NCBI GenBank assembly: GCA_028695935.1
Contig: JAQVHY010000021.1
Coordinates: forward strand, 1 to 32,787
Length of the DNA: 32,787 nt
Direction of reading: 5' to 3'
Origin: Desulfobacca sp.
Lineage (GTDB): Bacteria; Desulfobacterota; Desulfobaccia; Desulfobaccales; Desulfobaccaceae
The position numbers and the translations under genes are program-made. The notes below the pieces were generated by a model, which was given only the letters and a program-made list of their open reading frames with translations, did no database searches and was not told the DNA's origin. Below are positions 18,209 through 27,464 of this stretch, one piece after another; position 1 is the stretch's first letter; each line of letters begins with the position of its first letter.

Positions 18209-18862
18209 ATGGAACTGGTTGATCGGCTTCAGAACCTCTACCAACGATTATGGGAAGTCTTTGGACCCCAAGGATGGTGGCCCGGAGACAGCCCCTTTGA
18301 GGTCGCCGTAGGCGCCATCCTGACCCAGAACACCAATTGGAACAATGTCGCCCGGGTTATTGCCCAACTGAAGCAGGCCGAACACCTTTCGCCGGTAAGA
18401 TTAATGGAGGTAGCGGAAGCAGAGTTGGCTCAGATTCTGCGCCCGGTAGGGTATTATAACCTTAAGGCCCGCCGCTTGAAAAATTTCTTGGATTTTCTTT
18501 TCTTACATTATCAAGGATCGGTGGAAAACATGGCCGCGGATAATCTAGAAAGCTTGCGACCGGCTTTATTGAGCATCAAAGGCATCGGTCCGGAAACCGC
18601 CGACAGTATCTTGCTCTATGCCCTCGAAAAACCCACGTTTGTGGTGGATGCCTATACTTTTCGGATTTTACACCGACATGATCTGGTAAATGACCCATGC
18701 TCCTACGAAGACCTGCGACAGCTTTTCATGGCCCAGCTCCCCCCGGAGGTGACTCTATTTAAGGAATATCATGCTCTCTTGGTACGTCTGGGTAAAGAAT
18801 TTTGCCGCCCGAAGCCGCGCTGTGAGCTATGTCCGGTCTCTGGTCAAGATTTTTTCCAATAA
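18209..18862 (+). CDS. Endonuclease III-like HhH-GPD DNA glycosylase (MagIII-like)
   Basis: WWPGDSPFEVAVGAILTQNTNWNNV; LLSIKGIGPETADSILLYALEKPTFVVDAYTFRILHR; C-terminal CRPKPRCELCP. Confidence 0.88.
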   Translation: MELVDRLQNLYQRLWEVFGPQGWWPGDSPFEVAVGAILTQNTNWNNVARVIAQLKQAEHLSPVRLMEVAEAELAQILRPVGYYNLKARRLKNFLDFLFLHYQGSVENMAADNLESLRPALLSIKGIGPETADSILLYALEKPTFVVDAYTFRILHRHDLVNDPCSYEDLRQLFMAQLPPEVTLFKEYHALLVRLGKEFCRPKPRCELCPVSGQDFFQ

Positions 18863-18956
18863 ATTTTAAAGACTTTCGAGCCCTTAAGTTGACCAACCAG
18901 GAGGTGATAATTATTTTGGTCCATTATTTGCATATAAATTGCTTGAGGAAAATGAT

Positions 18957-19169
18957 ATGGATGATTATTTAAAAAGCAACAAGCTGCTTCCCTGGTTTCT
19001 GGAAGGTCTGTTGGAAGAACTATTGGGTGATGATGCCGTGGATCTTCCCAAAGACGAGGCTAACGTCGAACTGCCGAAGGCGGCGCGCCTGGAAGGCTTC
19101 CTGACTACCAACTGGTTCGGACCTTTCCTCTTGGGGCCCAGAGGCCAGACTGCCCGGGGACATTGTTAG
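18957..19169 (+). CDS. Small acidic protein of unknown function
   Basis: ATG at 18957 preceded by GAGG with 8-nt spacing; MDDYLKSNKLLPWFLEGLLEELLGDDAVDLPKDE. Confidence 0.5.
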   Translation: MDDYLKSNKLLPWFLEGLLEELLGDDAVDLPKDEANVELPKAARLEGFLTTNWFGPFLLGPRGQTARGHC

Positions 19170-19855
19170 CCAGGGCTAGGGTGGCTTCCAAAGGAAGGTG
19201 GGGGATAGAGGCCGCCTCTTACTACAAGGAGATCAGCGTCAATCATAGCGAAGATACTGATCTAAAAAGGCTAACGATGAAGACTGGCGGCGGACCAGCG
19301 CCCTAGATGTCGTATCTTAATCATGTAAGCCCGGATAATCATCCGGCTGCGCTCTGGGCGTCGGGGCAGACGGGCTAAGTAACCAGAATATCAATTTATA
19401 CCGCGGAAGGGACCGTCGGCAGGAAGCAAGGTGTAAATCGTCTTGAGGGAGGAAGTTTCCCCTCCACCGCGGCCAGGGGAATGGGGATGAGATTTCCAAC
19501 ATATCGAGATTATATAATATTTGTCATACCCTCACTAAACCTTCATCATCAAGAAAAAGAGGGAAACGGGTTTCCGGATGGACCCAAATTAAGTATTGAG
19601 TTTGGCGGCGATTTCCCTTATACTAGCTGCCAGGGTATTTTACAGGCTGTAAAGAGCCAGCCGGACGGATACTAAACAATCATCGGTTACCTACACTAAG
19701 TTAGGCCCGACCTGGGGTTAAAGCCCGATTTTATCACCCCCTCTTATTTCCCACCTAAATAAAATCCTGCTTGTCCAGGCGCTATTGACACCTGTTTAGA
19801 TTTGGAATAAAAGCAAGAAATCATCCTATCCTGGTCAGGAGGAAGGATCTCTCAG

Positions 19856-20794
19856 GTGGTTTTTATCATATTGCTAATTTTGGCGGTCTTCTGGTGGCCT
19901 AACGGCATGATCGCCACGCCGCTGCAGCCGGCCCCAACGGAGCCACCCCCGGCTACCGTGTCGATGCCGTATTACCGGCTTCCTGAGCGTCTGACGCTAT
20001 GTGGTGAGGCGGTGCCTATAAATGATCAGGCTGTCTGGGAGGACCTGGACAAGGAATTTATTATTGTGGTCTGGAGTCGTGTCCAGACCACTCTGTGGAT
20101 TAAACGTGCGACGCGCTATTTTCCTTATATTGAAAGAAAATTACGACAGGCGCGACTCCCTGATGATTTGAAGTATGTGGCGGTGGTGGAAAGTGACCTG
20201 CGCCCGGAGGTTCGTTCCCCCCGCGATGCCTGGGGCCCCTGGCAGATTATTCGGCCCACGGCCAATCGCTTTGACCTTAAGACCGAAAAGCATCTGGATG
20301 AACGTATGGACTTTGCCGCTGCGACCGAGGCCGCGCTGCAATATTTACAATTTCTATTCCAAAAGTTCGAGAACTGGGCTTTGGCCCTAGCGGCTTATAA
20401 CTGCGGTGAAGGCCGGTTGGCAAGGGAGATCAGCGAACAGGGGGTTCAAAGTTATTATTGTCTCAGCCTCCCCGAGGAAACGGAGCGCTATGTCTTGCGC
20501 ATTATTGCTGCCAAGATCGTATTGAGCCACCCGGCCCAATACGGTTATGAGATCCCGGCCGATCAACGCTACCCGCCGCTGGAATACGACGAGGTGAAGT
20601 TTATTCTGGCCCGCGAGGTTCCGGTGCAGCAGGTGGCCCAAGCCTGCGGGACTTATTATAAGGCCATTAAGCGTCTTAATCCCCAGCTCCAGGGCGATAC
20701 CCTGGTTCCGGGTTTCTATCGCCTCAAAGTGCCCCGGGGGTCGGCTCCCGGTTTTTACGAATCTTTAGTTACGGGACAGCTTACTATTCCCTGA
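19856..20794 (+). CDS. Lytic transglycosylase (SLT domain, MltD-like)
   Basis: LKYVAVVESDLRPEVRSPRDAWGPWQIIRPTANRF...ALAAYNCGEGRL...ETERYVLRIIAAKIV. N-terminal hydrophobic signal. Confidence 0.88.
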   Translation: MVFIILLILAVFWWPNGMIATPLQPAPTEPPPATVSMPYYRLPERLTLCGEAVPINDQAVWEDLDKEFIIVVWSRVQTTLWIKRATRYFPYIERKLRQARLPDDLKYVAVVESDLRPEVRSPRDAWGPWQIIRPTANRFDLKTEKHLDERMDFAAATEAALQYLQFLFQKFENWALALAAYNCGEGRLAREISEQGVQSYYCLSLPEETERYVLRIIAAKIVLSHPAQYGYEIPADQRYPPLEYDEVKFILAREVPVQQVAQACGTYYKAIKRLNPQLQGDTLVPGFYRLKVPRGSAPGFYESLVTGQLTIP

Positions 20795-20805
20795 AAGAGG
20801 TTATC

Positions 20806-22149
20806 TTGTCCGGCTCAACCCAAAGTTCGAAATCTGCAGAAAAAGTTGATGTGCTGCTCCTGGGGGGCCAGGTGTTGACTCTCAATAATCAACGGGACAC
20901 CTTTAACCCTGGGGCCGTGGCCATCCGGGGGGACCACATTGCAGCCGTCGGACCCCGGATCGAGATCGAGGCTCGATATGAATCTACCCAGGTACTTGAT
21001 TATACAGGTGATATAATACTTCCTGGTCTGATCAACGCCCATACTCACGCGGCCATGACCTGCTTTCGGGGTCTGGCCGATGATCTACCGCTGGCGGAAT
21101 GGCTGAATGAATACATCTTTCCGGCAGAGCGGCATATCGATCGGGATTTGGTTTATTGGGGCACCAAACTGGCGATTGCGGAGATGTTGCTCTCTGGGAC
21201 TACCACTTTCTGCGATATGTATCTGTTTGCCGATGCGGTGGCCCAGGCGGCCACGGAGGCCGGGATGCGGGCCGTGATCGGCGAGGTGCTTTACGATTTT
21301 CCTTCCACCAATTATGGGCCCCCTGAGAATGGTCTCAAATTCAGCGAGGATTTATGTTTGCGCTGGAAAGCTGATCCGCTCATCCAGGTAGCCATCCAGC
21401 CCCATGCGATTTACACCTGTTCCCCAGAGCTGCTGGTCCGTTGTGGCGAACTGGCGGCGCGGCACGAAGTCCGATTGATTATTCACCTGGCCGAGACCTG
21501 GCAGGAAGTCAAGGATTGCCAGGCCCGTTATGGGGCGACCCCGGTAGGCCATTTGCATCGGCTGGGATTGCTCAATTCCCGCTTAGTGGCCGACCACGGC
21601 GTGGCCTTAAGCCCGGCCGATTTGGAACTCATGGCCCAGCAAAGGGCCTCAGTGGTGCACTGCCCGGAAAGCAATATGAAGCTCGCCTCCGGCATCGCTC
21701 CGGTAGTGGAATTGCTGGCCCGCGGCGTCAACGTGGGCTTGGGTACTGACGGCTGCGCTTCCAACAATGACCTGGATCTGCTTCAGGAAATGGATACCAC
21801 TGCCAAACTCCACAAGGTCCATCACCTCGATCCTACCGTCTTGCCAGCTGCTGTAGTCCTGGAATTGGCGACCCGTGGCAGTGCGCGCGTGCTTGATCTG
21901 GATCAGGAGCTAGGGTCTCTGGAACCCGGCAAAAGGGCGGATGTGATCGTCATTGACTGCCAGCAACCGCATATGATACCGATGTATAATCCATGTTCAC
22001 ATCTGGTCTATGTAGCCAGCGGGGCGGATGTCCGCACCGTTTTGGTTAACGGTCGAGTGGTTGTAAGGGATCGACAGGTGCTGACCTTTGAGGTAGAGGA
22101 GGCCATGGCCCAGGTCCGACAGATCGCACGTAAGCTTAAGGCACCTTGA
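20806..22149 (+). CDS. mtaD: 5'-methylthioadenosine/S-adenosylhomocysteine deaminase (amidohydrolase)
   Basis: LPGLINAHTHAAMTCFRGLADDLPLAEWL; AIQPHAIYTCSPELL; HLAET; HCPESNMKLASGIAPV; GTDGCASNNDLDLLQEM. TTG start. Confidence 0.94.
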   Translation: MSGSTQSSKSAEKVDVLLLGGQVLTLNNQRDTFNPGAVAIRGDHIAAVGPRIEIEARYESTQVLDYTGDIILPGLINAHTHAAMTCFRGLADDLPLAEWLNEYIFPAERHIDRDLVYWGTKLAIAEMLLSGTTTFCDMYLFADAVAQAATEAGMRAVIGEVLYDFPSTNYGPPENGLKFSEDLCLRWKADPLIQVAIQPHAIYTCSPELLVRCGELAARHEVRLIIHLAETWQEVKDCQARYGATPVGHLHRLGLLNSRLVADHGVALSPADLELMAQQRASVVHCPESNMKLASGIAPVVELLARGVNVGLGTDGCASNNDLDLLQEMDTTAKLHKVHHLDPTVLPAAVVLELATRGSARVLDLDQELGSLEPGKRADVIVIDCQQPHMIPMYNPCSHLVYVASGADVRTVLVNGRVVVRDRQVLTFEVEEAMAQVRQIARKLKAP

Positions 22150-23782
22150 ACTGAGAGGTGGAAAATGTGCTGCAACAGCAACGCAGGGCAATTGTGGTTA
22201 GATTTCGAAAAATCTCCAGTCTCTGGCGATCTTCATCGCTGCACGATCCCCAGGAGCCGCAACGGTCCACGTAAAATAATCCGATTGGCACCTCATTAAC
22301 CAGGATAGGGCTGACCAAAAAGTTGGCATCCCCGATTATTTCCCAAAAGCGTTCTGGCATCAGCTTTAAATTACCTTGCTGATCACCAGCTTTAAACTCA
22401 TACTCCCGACGTTCGGCCAGCGCTTGGGCGAAGATATTATCACTAGGTGAGGATGGCAGTTGCAAGACCGGTAATAAGTCCTCTATTCCGGCACCCAGGC
22501 CAAAGCGAGCGCTGATCTGGGTGCGCGCCGGATTGAGAATGGCAAAAATGACCCGATCAAAGCCGATACTGCGATAGATGCCTTCAACTATCATCCCCAT
22601 AATCTCATTGATCCCGACGTGAGTAACCAGGGCCTGATTGATTTCTCCGATCACCCAATGAAATAAACGAAGTTTTTCCAGTTCCATAGTTTCTCTGGCG
22701 AGCGGTGGGCGTATTCGCCCTGAAGACTGGCTATCTGGATGGGCTTGCTGATCCTCGCCGGAAACCGATGCCTCTGAGTTTAATTGATTTTGGGAAGTAC
22801 CCTTGATACTAAAGATAGGAAGATTTAATTCCTGAAGATTTATTTTGAGCGTCTTAGTCAATTCTAGAATACCGTCAATACTGGTGGTTATTATCTGGTC
22901 GAGCCGATCCGAGGTTAATCCCAGTCTTTTTCCACAGTGCTGAAGGCGATTTTGCCACTCCTCAGGACTGAACTTGGCCTCTAATAAGCTCTGACTTAGT
23001 TCGTGGGCGTTTTGGACCAGCAGGCGCAAGCGGGCTTCATCGCCCTCACGGGTATCGCTTCCCATATGGAGATAAATCAATCGCTTTACCAGCCCTGCGG
23101 GGAACTGCCATTTTCTTAAGATGGCCAGACCTAATTCTTCCCAAGATACCTTGAGTACCCGTTTAGCAGCCCGGGAACGGGTTATGCCCTGCTGCGCCGC
23201 AATTTGGAGAATCCGTTCATAATCTTCGGGAAGATAATAGGCGGCAATCAACTCTCCCAGGTTGAATAACAGTCCCGTAATAAAGATCTCCTCCCCTTGA
23301 TAGCGGCGGTCGTCTTGGGTCAAAGCCTGAGATAATAAGGCCGTAAAAAAAGAGGAGATAATTAAGCGTCGCAGCGGATAGAGATTCTGAGAGCGACTAA
23401 AATTCTCGAACAATCGCAAACCCACGGCTAAATTTCGAATACGTTCCAGGCCCAAGAGCATAATGGCGTTGGTGATGGTATGCACCTGGTGCCAATAGGT
23501 TTTGAAATAGACCGTGTTGACCAATTTTAAGATCTGGGTGGTGAGTGAAAAATCACGCAAAATGATGCGCGACGTGGCCTGTACGGAACCATAAGTATCG
23601 CCTTGAACAGATAGCAACTCTTGGATATTATTGCGAAAAGCTGGAATAAGAGGGCCTTCCTCAATGCTGTGCAAGATAACGCCGATTGCCTCGTCCGGCC
23701 CCCAATTCCGAGTCTGGGAATCGGTAGTCGGGCTCTGGGCAGTAGATTTCACATCTGGGGAATGCTCAGATTGAGCAGTCAT
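22136..23782 (-). CDS. HDOD-domain protein with C-terminal GAF-like region
   Basis: LIPAFRNNIQELLSVQ...IILRDFSLTTQILKLVNTVYFKTYWHQVHTITNAIMLLGLERIRNLAVG: HDOD. The C-terminal half resembles a GAF sensor. Confidence 0.87.
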   Translation of the reverse strand: MTAQSEHSPDVKSTAQSPTTDSQTRNWGPDEAIGVILHSIEEGPLIPAFRNNIQELLSVQGDTYGSVQATSRIILRDFSLTTQILKLVNTVYFKTYWHQVHTITNAIMLLGLERIRNLAVGLRLFENFSRSQNLYPLRRLIISSFFTALLSQALTQDDRRYQGEEIFITGLLFNLGELIAAYYLPEDYERILQIAAQQGITRSRAAKRVLKVSWEELGLAILRKWQFPAGLVKRLIYLHMGSDTREGDEARLRLLVQNAHELSQSLLEAKFSPEEWQNRLQHCGKRLGLTSDRLDQIITTSIDGILELTKTLKINLQELNLPIFSIKGTSQNQLNSEASVSGEDQQAHPDSQSSGRIRPPLARETMELEKLRLFHWVIGEINQALVTHVGINEIMGMIVEGIYRSIGFDRVIFAILNPARTQISARFGLGAGIEDLLPVLQLPSSPSDNIFAQALAERREYEFKAGDQQGNLKLMPERFWEIIGDANFLVSPILVNEVPIGLFYVDRCGSWGSCSDEDRQRLEIFRNLTTIALRCCCSTFSTSQFKVP

Positions 23783-23949
23783 CTTTAACCTTTCACCAAT
23801 CTATTACTGATTAATCGGCATATAAGGTAAAAACCTAAAGCATTTGTATTAGCTGTGACGGTGCCGGGATGATAAGCTATTATAGACTGTTGACGGCAAT
23901 ATTTTCGAAAACCCAAATCCAAGGATATTATGGCATTGGGGGTGCTCCA

Positions 23950-25230
23950 GTGATCAGATTCAGGTTCCTTAAATGGTTAGTCCTGGTACTAGTCAGCTCC
24001 GTTCTTTTAGGCTGCTCCACGCCGCCCGCCGATTCCGACTGGACGGCCCGAATCGACCGGATTCTGGTTCAGAGTTGGGAAAGCTATCGGGGCAATTTTA
24101 TCTCCCCGGACGGCCGGGTGATCCGGCCTGAAAACCAGCAGGACAGCATTTCGGAAGGCCAGGCCTATGCCCTGTTGCGGGCGGTGTGGAGCCAGGATCA
24201 GGCCGCCTTTGATCGCAGTTATGCCTGGACCGAAACCCATCTGTCGCGGCTTCCGGAAAAAGGGGACCATCTCCTGGCCTGGCGCTGGGGCCAGACTAAA
24301 AGCGGGCAATGGCAGGTGCTAGATTGGAATAGCGCCAGTGATGCCGACCTGGACTATGCGCTGGCCTTAATCCTGGCCCACCGGCAATGGGGCCGACCGT
24401 CCCGGCCCCTGCCGGACTATCTGGTTAAGGCCCAGCAGGTGCTCAAGGACATCCTGGCCCGAGAGACCGCAGTGGATGCCTCCGGCCGCCGCTGGTTGAC
24501 CCCGGGAAGCTGGATCGAGCCGAAGCTGCCTTTGTCCTTAAACCCTTCATACTTTTCTCCAGCCGGCTATCGGCTGTTTTACCTGGTGACCCAGGATCGT
24601 CGGTGGTTAGAACTGATTGATTCCACTTATTATGCCCTGGAAAAATTAGGCCGTCGGTTGGGGAACTGGCAGGGGGTCGGTCTTTTCCCGGACTGGTGTG
24701 TGCTGACCGCGCCGGATAAATTTGCCCCGGATGCGGAACGCGGCTCTGACTTTGGTTGGGAAGCGGTGCGCCTTCCCTGGCGGATCGGGCTGGATAAGCT
24801 GTGGTTTAAAGAGCCGCGGGCAACCTTGTGCCTGCAAAATTCGGTATTAAGCTTTTTCTCTAAGGAGTGGGACCAGAAGCAAAGACTGGCGGCGGTTTAT
24901 AGCTACCAGGGGCAGCCGCTGGTGGATTACGAAAGTCCGGTGCTCTATGCTGGCCTGTTGACCGCGGCCCTGGCCGGAGAGCAGCCGGACCTGGCCCGAC
25001 AGTGGGCCGCTAAGATTGTCGCCACCTATCAGCAGGGCAGTGAGGGAGGTTATTTCAACCGGCCCGATGACTATTACGGCAACAATTGGGCCTGGCTGGG
25101 TCTGGCCACCTATCGGGGCTGGGTCCAACCTTTTTCCGCGGCCCGGTCCAGTAAGCGGGGCAGTTCCCCGCCGGCCGGGACAAACCCAAAAACCGCCTGC
25201 CAGATCGACGGACTCTCCATGCAGAGATAG
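23950..25230 (+). CDS. Glycoside hydrolase family 8 (BcsZ-like) lipoprotein
   Basis: ISEGQAYALLRAVW, DWNSASDADLDYALALILA, SDFGWEAVRLPWRIGLD, YYGNNWAWLGLATY. Lipobox VSSVLLGCS. GTG start chosen to fit the signal peptide; the ORF track starts at 23869. Confidence 0.88.
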   Translation: MIRFRFLKWLVLVLVSSVLLGCSTPPADSDWTARIDRILVQSWESYRGNFISPDGRVIRPENQQDSISEGQAYALLRAVWSQDQAAFDRSYAWTETHLSRLPEKGDHLLAWRWGQTKSGQWQVLDWNSASDADLDYALALILAHRQWGRPSRPLPDYLVKAQQVLKDILARETAVDASGRRWLTPGSWIEPKLPLSLNPSYFSPAGYRLFYLVTQDRRWLELIDSTYYALEKLGRRLGNWQGVGLFPDWCVLTAPDKFAPDAERGSDFGWEAVRLPWRIGLDKLWFKEPRATLCLQNSVLSFFSKEWDQKQRLAAVYSYQGQPLVDYESPVLYAGLLTAALAGEQPDLARQWAAKIVATYQQGSEGGYFNRPDDYYGNNWAWLGLATYRGWVQPFSAARSSKRGSSPPAGTNPKTACQIDGLSMQR

Positions 25231-26237
25231 ACCAGGACCTCCGGGGCCTGCTGGCGGATCCACTTTAGCAGGCCAGCATACATCTCGATGCGCAAGGTCT
25301 TGAAATAGCGCTGCTTGCCATCCAGTGCGGTAATAAATTCCTCCTCGGCAATCCGGCTGGCCGGAAAACGGCTCCGGATAATCGCCTTCAGGCGGGGCAT
25401 GAAGCGCAAGGCCCCGAGGCTGATCCAGGCAATGGCTTCAGGTGGCACTACCTGGAACAACAGCTCTACGGTCTGTCGGTAATCGTTTTGCCAGTCAGGA
25501 TAATAAATCAGCGGATCAAAATGGAAGGCCAGACGGAACCCGGCCGCCGCGGCGCGCCGGGCCGCTCGGAGCCGGGCCTCCAATGGCGCGGTATAGTGCT
25601 CTTCCTGGCGGATGATTTTAGGGGGATTGAGGGACCAGGCGAATATGACCTGGGGATTGGGTCCCAAGGGTAATAATGGCTCTATCAGCGTGCATTTGGT
25701 CTTGATCTCCAGCACCGCATGGGACTGACGGGCAAAAAACTGAATCAAGGGTTGGTTCAGGCCCATGAGGTCATCCAGGGCCAGGCTGTCGGCAAATTCC
25801 CCGGTCCCTAACCTCCAAATCTGCGGGGGGCTGGCCGTGAGGCGGGTCTGGAGTTCGGTCAACAGATCATAAACATTCGTAAAAATGGTGATCGCCGGGA
25901 GATTAAGATAGCTCTGTAGAATACAGTAACTACAGTCCATGGGGCACCCGGTAGCCACCTGCAAAACTTGGTAGCCACAACAGAGGTAGCCTTTGGTGCC
26001 CGGACAGGGTCGCCAGAACGGCCCTTTTTGGTGGGCTAACAAGAGGGTGCGCTTGGCTTGGCTGATATCCGCCAGGGGGTCATTAATCCGCCGGCGTAGA
26101 TCGCCAGTATCACGGATGATTTCCACTGGCAGATGAGGCAGCCGGGATTGCACCCGCCGGGCTACTTCATCTTCCCGGGCGGCCTCTTCCACCAGCAGCC
26201 GTTGAAAACGCCAGGGAAGGTGGAGGGAAGTCATCAA
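25110..26237 (-). CDS. Spore photoproduct lyase-like (SPL) radical SAM protein
   Basis: VATGCPMDCSYCILQSYLN (CX3CX2C), WRLGTGEFADSLALD, FHFDPLIYYPDW, WISLGALRFMPRL. Confidence 0.88.
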   Translation of the reverse strand: MMTSLHLPWRFQRLLVEEAAREDEVARRVQSRLPHLPVEIIRDTGDLRRRINDPLADISQAKRTLLLAHQKGPFWRPCPGTKGYLCCGYQVLQVATGCPMDCSYCILQSYLNLPAITIFTNVYDLLTELQTRLTASPPQIWRLGTGEFADSLALDDLMGLNQPLIQFFARQSHAVLEIKTKCTLIEPLLPLGPNPQVIFAWSLNPPKIIRQEEHYTAPLEARLRAARRAAAAGFRLAFHFDPLIYYPDWQNDYRQTVELLFQVVPPEAIAWISLGALRFMPRLKAIIRSRFPASRIAEEEFITALDGKQRYFKTLRIEMYAGLLKWIRQQAPEVLVYLCMESPSIWQAVFGFVPAGGELPRLLDRAAEKGWTQPR

Positions 26238-26251
26238 GTCAGGGAACAGAG

Positions 26252-26695
26252 TTACTTGACAGAGATTTTTTCCTTGGCGTCATGGACTTTATAGGTATGC
26301 TGATCTACCGTATAGTCGTCGGGTTTAAAGCGAACGGTCAAGGTGCTATGCAGAATTTTACCCTTTTTCTTAACCGGCACCTTCTTAACGGTTTTCTTAT
26401 CATCCAGGAAAAATGGCACGGTGGACTGTTCATTAATCTCTCTTTCCTTGGTAAAGGCCGGCATGGTCGCGTCCCGGTAACTCTGATAGGTGAAGACCAG
26501 TCCCATCTGGGTGCGCTGGACCTCCTGAGGTTCGCCGAACAGCAGCATAATCTCATTTTTGGTGGTCTGGCCGTCTTTAATGCGCGCTACGTAATCGGGG
26601 TTGATGGTATTGCCGGAAATATCCACCCAGGCCAGCAGGGGGATGCTCAGGCCGAGAATTAATGCTAACGTCCTCCAGCCGAACCGTCGTTTCAT
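26252..26695 (-). CDS. BamE/SmpA-like fold protein with signal peptide
   Basis: NPDYVARIKDGQTTKNEIMLLFGEPQEVQRTQMGLVFTYQSY: SmpA/OmlA-type pattern after an N-terminal signal. Confidence 0.65.
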   Translation of the reverse strand: MKRRFGWRTLALILGLSIPLLAWVDISGNTINPDYVARIKDGQTTKNEIMLLFGEPQEVQRTQMGLVFTYQSYRDATMPAFTKEREINEQSTVPFFLDDKKTVKKVPVKKKGKILHSTLTVRFKPDDYTVDQHTYKVHDAKEKISVK

Positions 26696-26742
26696 AACTC
26701 CTCCCTTTCGATTAATTTTTTCTGGCCGGCCTTTAGTTCAGA

Positions 26743-27414
26743 CTAGCTGAGCAATACAGCGATGATGCCGCTTAAAAATACCCCGTCAAAGGTTCCGGCC
26801 CCGCCGATGGACGCCACCGGCGCGGCCAGATGCCGCAATTCCTTGATTTTCAGCAAATCTGCACCGATTAAGGTTCCCATAGTGCCCGCGATATAGGCGA
26901 TCGGGGCCCGAATCTCCGCGGGGGACAATATTAAGGCACCTACCGCAGCAATAATCGGCGGAATCAGGGCGGGGATGGCGATACCCATACCCGGGACGGG
27001 CCGGGCCAGCCGGTTGGACACCAGGGCTACCAGACCGGTAACCAAAACCGGCAGAATTACGTGGTTGATCTTTAATATCAGATAAATGGAGATCAATAGC
27101 GGAATCAACGCCCCTCCCACATTAATGGCCAATACCGTTTTTTGCGGGCGAATAACCTTCGGCACTCGATAACGCATGCCGAAATAGCTCACTATCTCGT
27201 CGTGAACTAATTCCTCGCTTTCCAGTTGGGTAATGGGAATATTGACCATACTGCCCAACAAGGTAGCCATCAGTAGGCCAAAGAGATATTGGGGAGGCAA
27301 TCCCAATTTAGCAAAAGCCAGCCCGATTACCCCCACCTGTAAAAAGGCGAATAGAAAAATGGCCAGGACCAAAAAGATCAGCATGAAGATCATCAGTAAC
27401 GGTGGATAAAACAT
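26743..27414 (-). CDS. DUF1614-family membrane protein
   Basis: Polytopic, with GLLMATLLGSMVNIPI...LAINVGGALIPLLISIYL...ISPIAYIAGTMGTLIGADLL-type pattern and IGGAGTFDGVFLSGIIAVLL. Confidence 0.8.
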   Translation of the reverse strand: MFYPPLLMIFMLIFLVLAIFLFAFLQVGVIGLAFAKLGLPPQYLFGLLMATLLGSMVNIPITQLESEELVHDEIVSYFGMRYRVPKVIRPQKTVLAINVGGALIPLLISIYLILKINHVILPVLVTGLVALVSNRLARPVPGMGIAIPALIPPIIAAVGALILSPAEIRAPIAYIAGTMGTLIGADLLKIKELRHLAAPVASIGGAGTFDGVFLSGIIAVLLS

Positions 27415-27464
27415 GAATCGCTTCTCCTTTGGTTAAGCTGGCTCTTTAGTAAGGCCGCGAACTT

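Noticed and set aside
19530-19680. c-di-GMP (GEMM) riboswitch before the lytic transglycosylase
   Set aside because: It contains GGGAAACGGG and stem-like pieces, but not the characteristic GGCAAACC / GACGCAAAGCC blocks.
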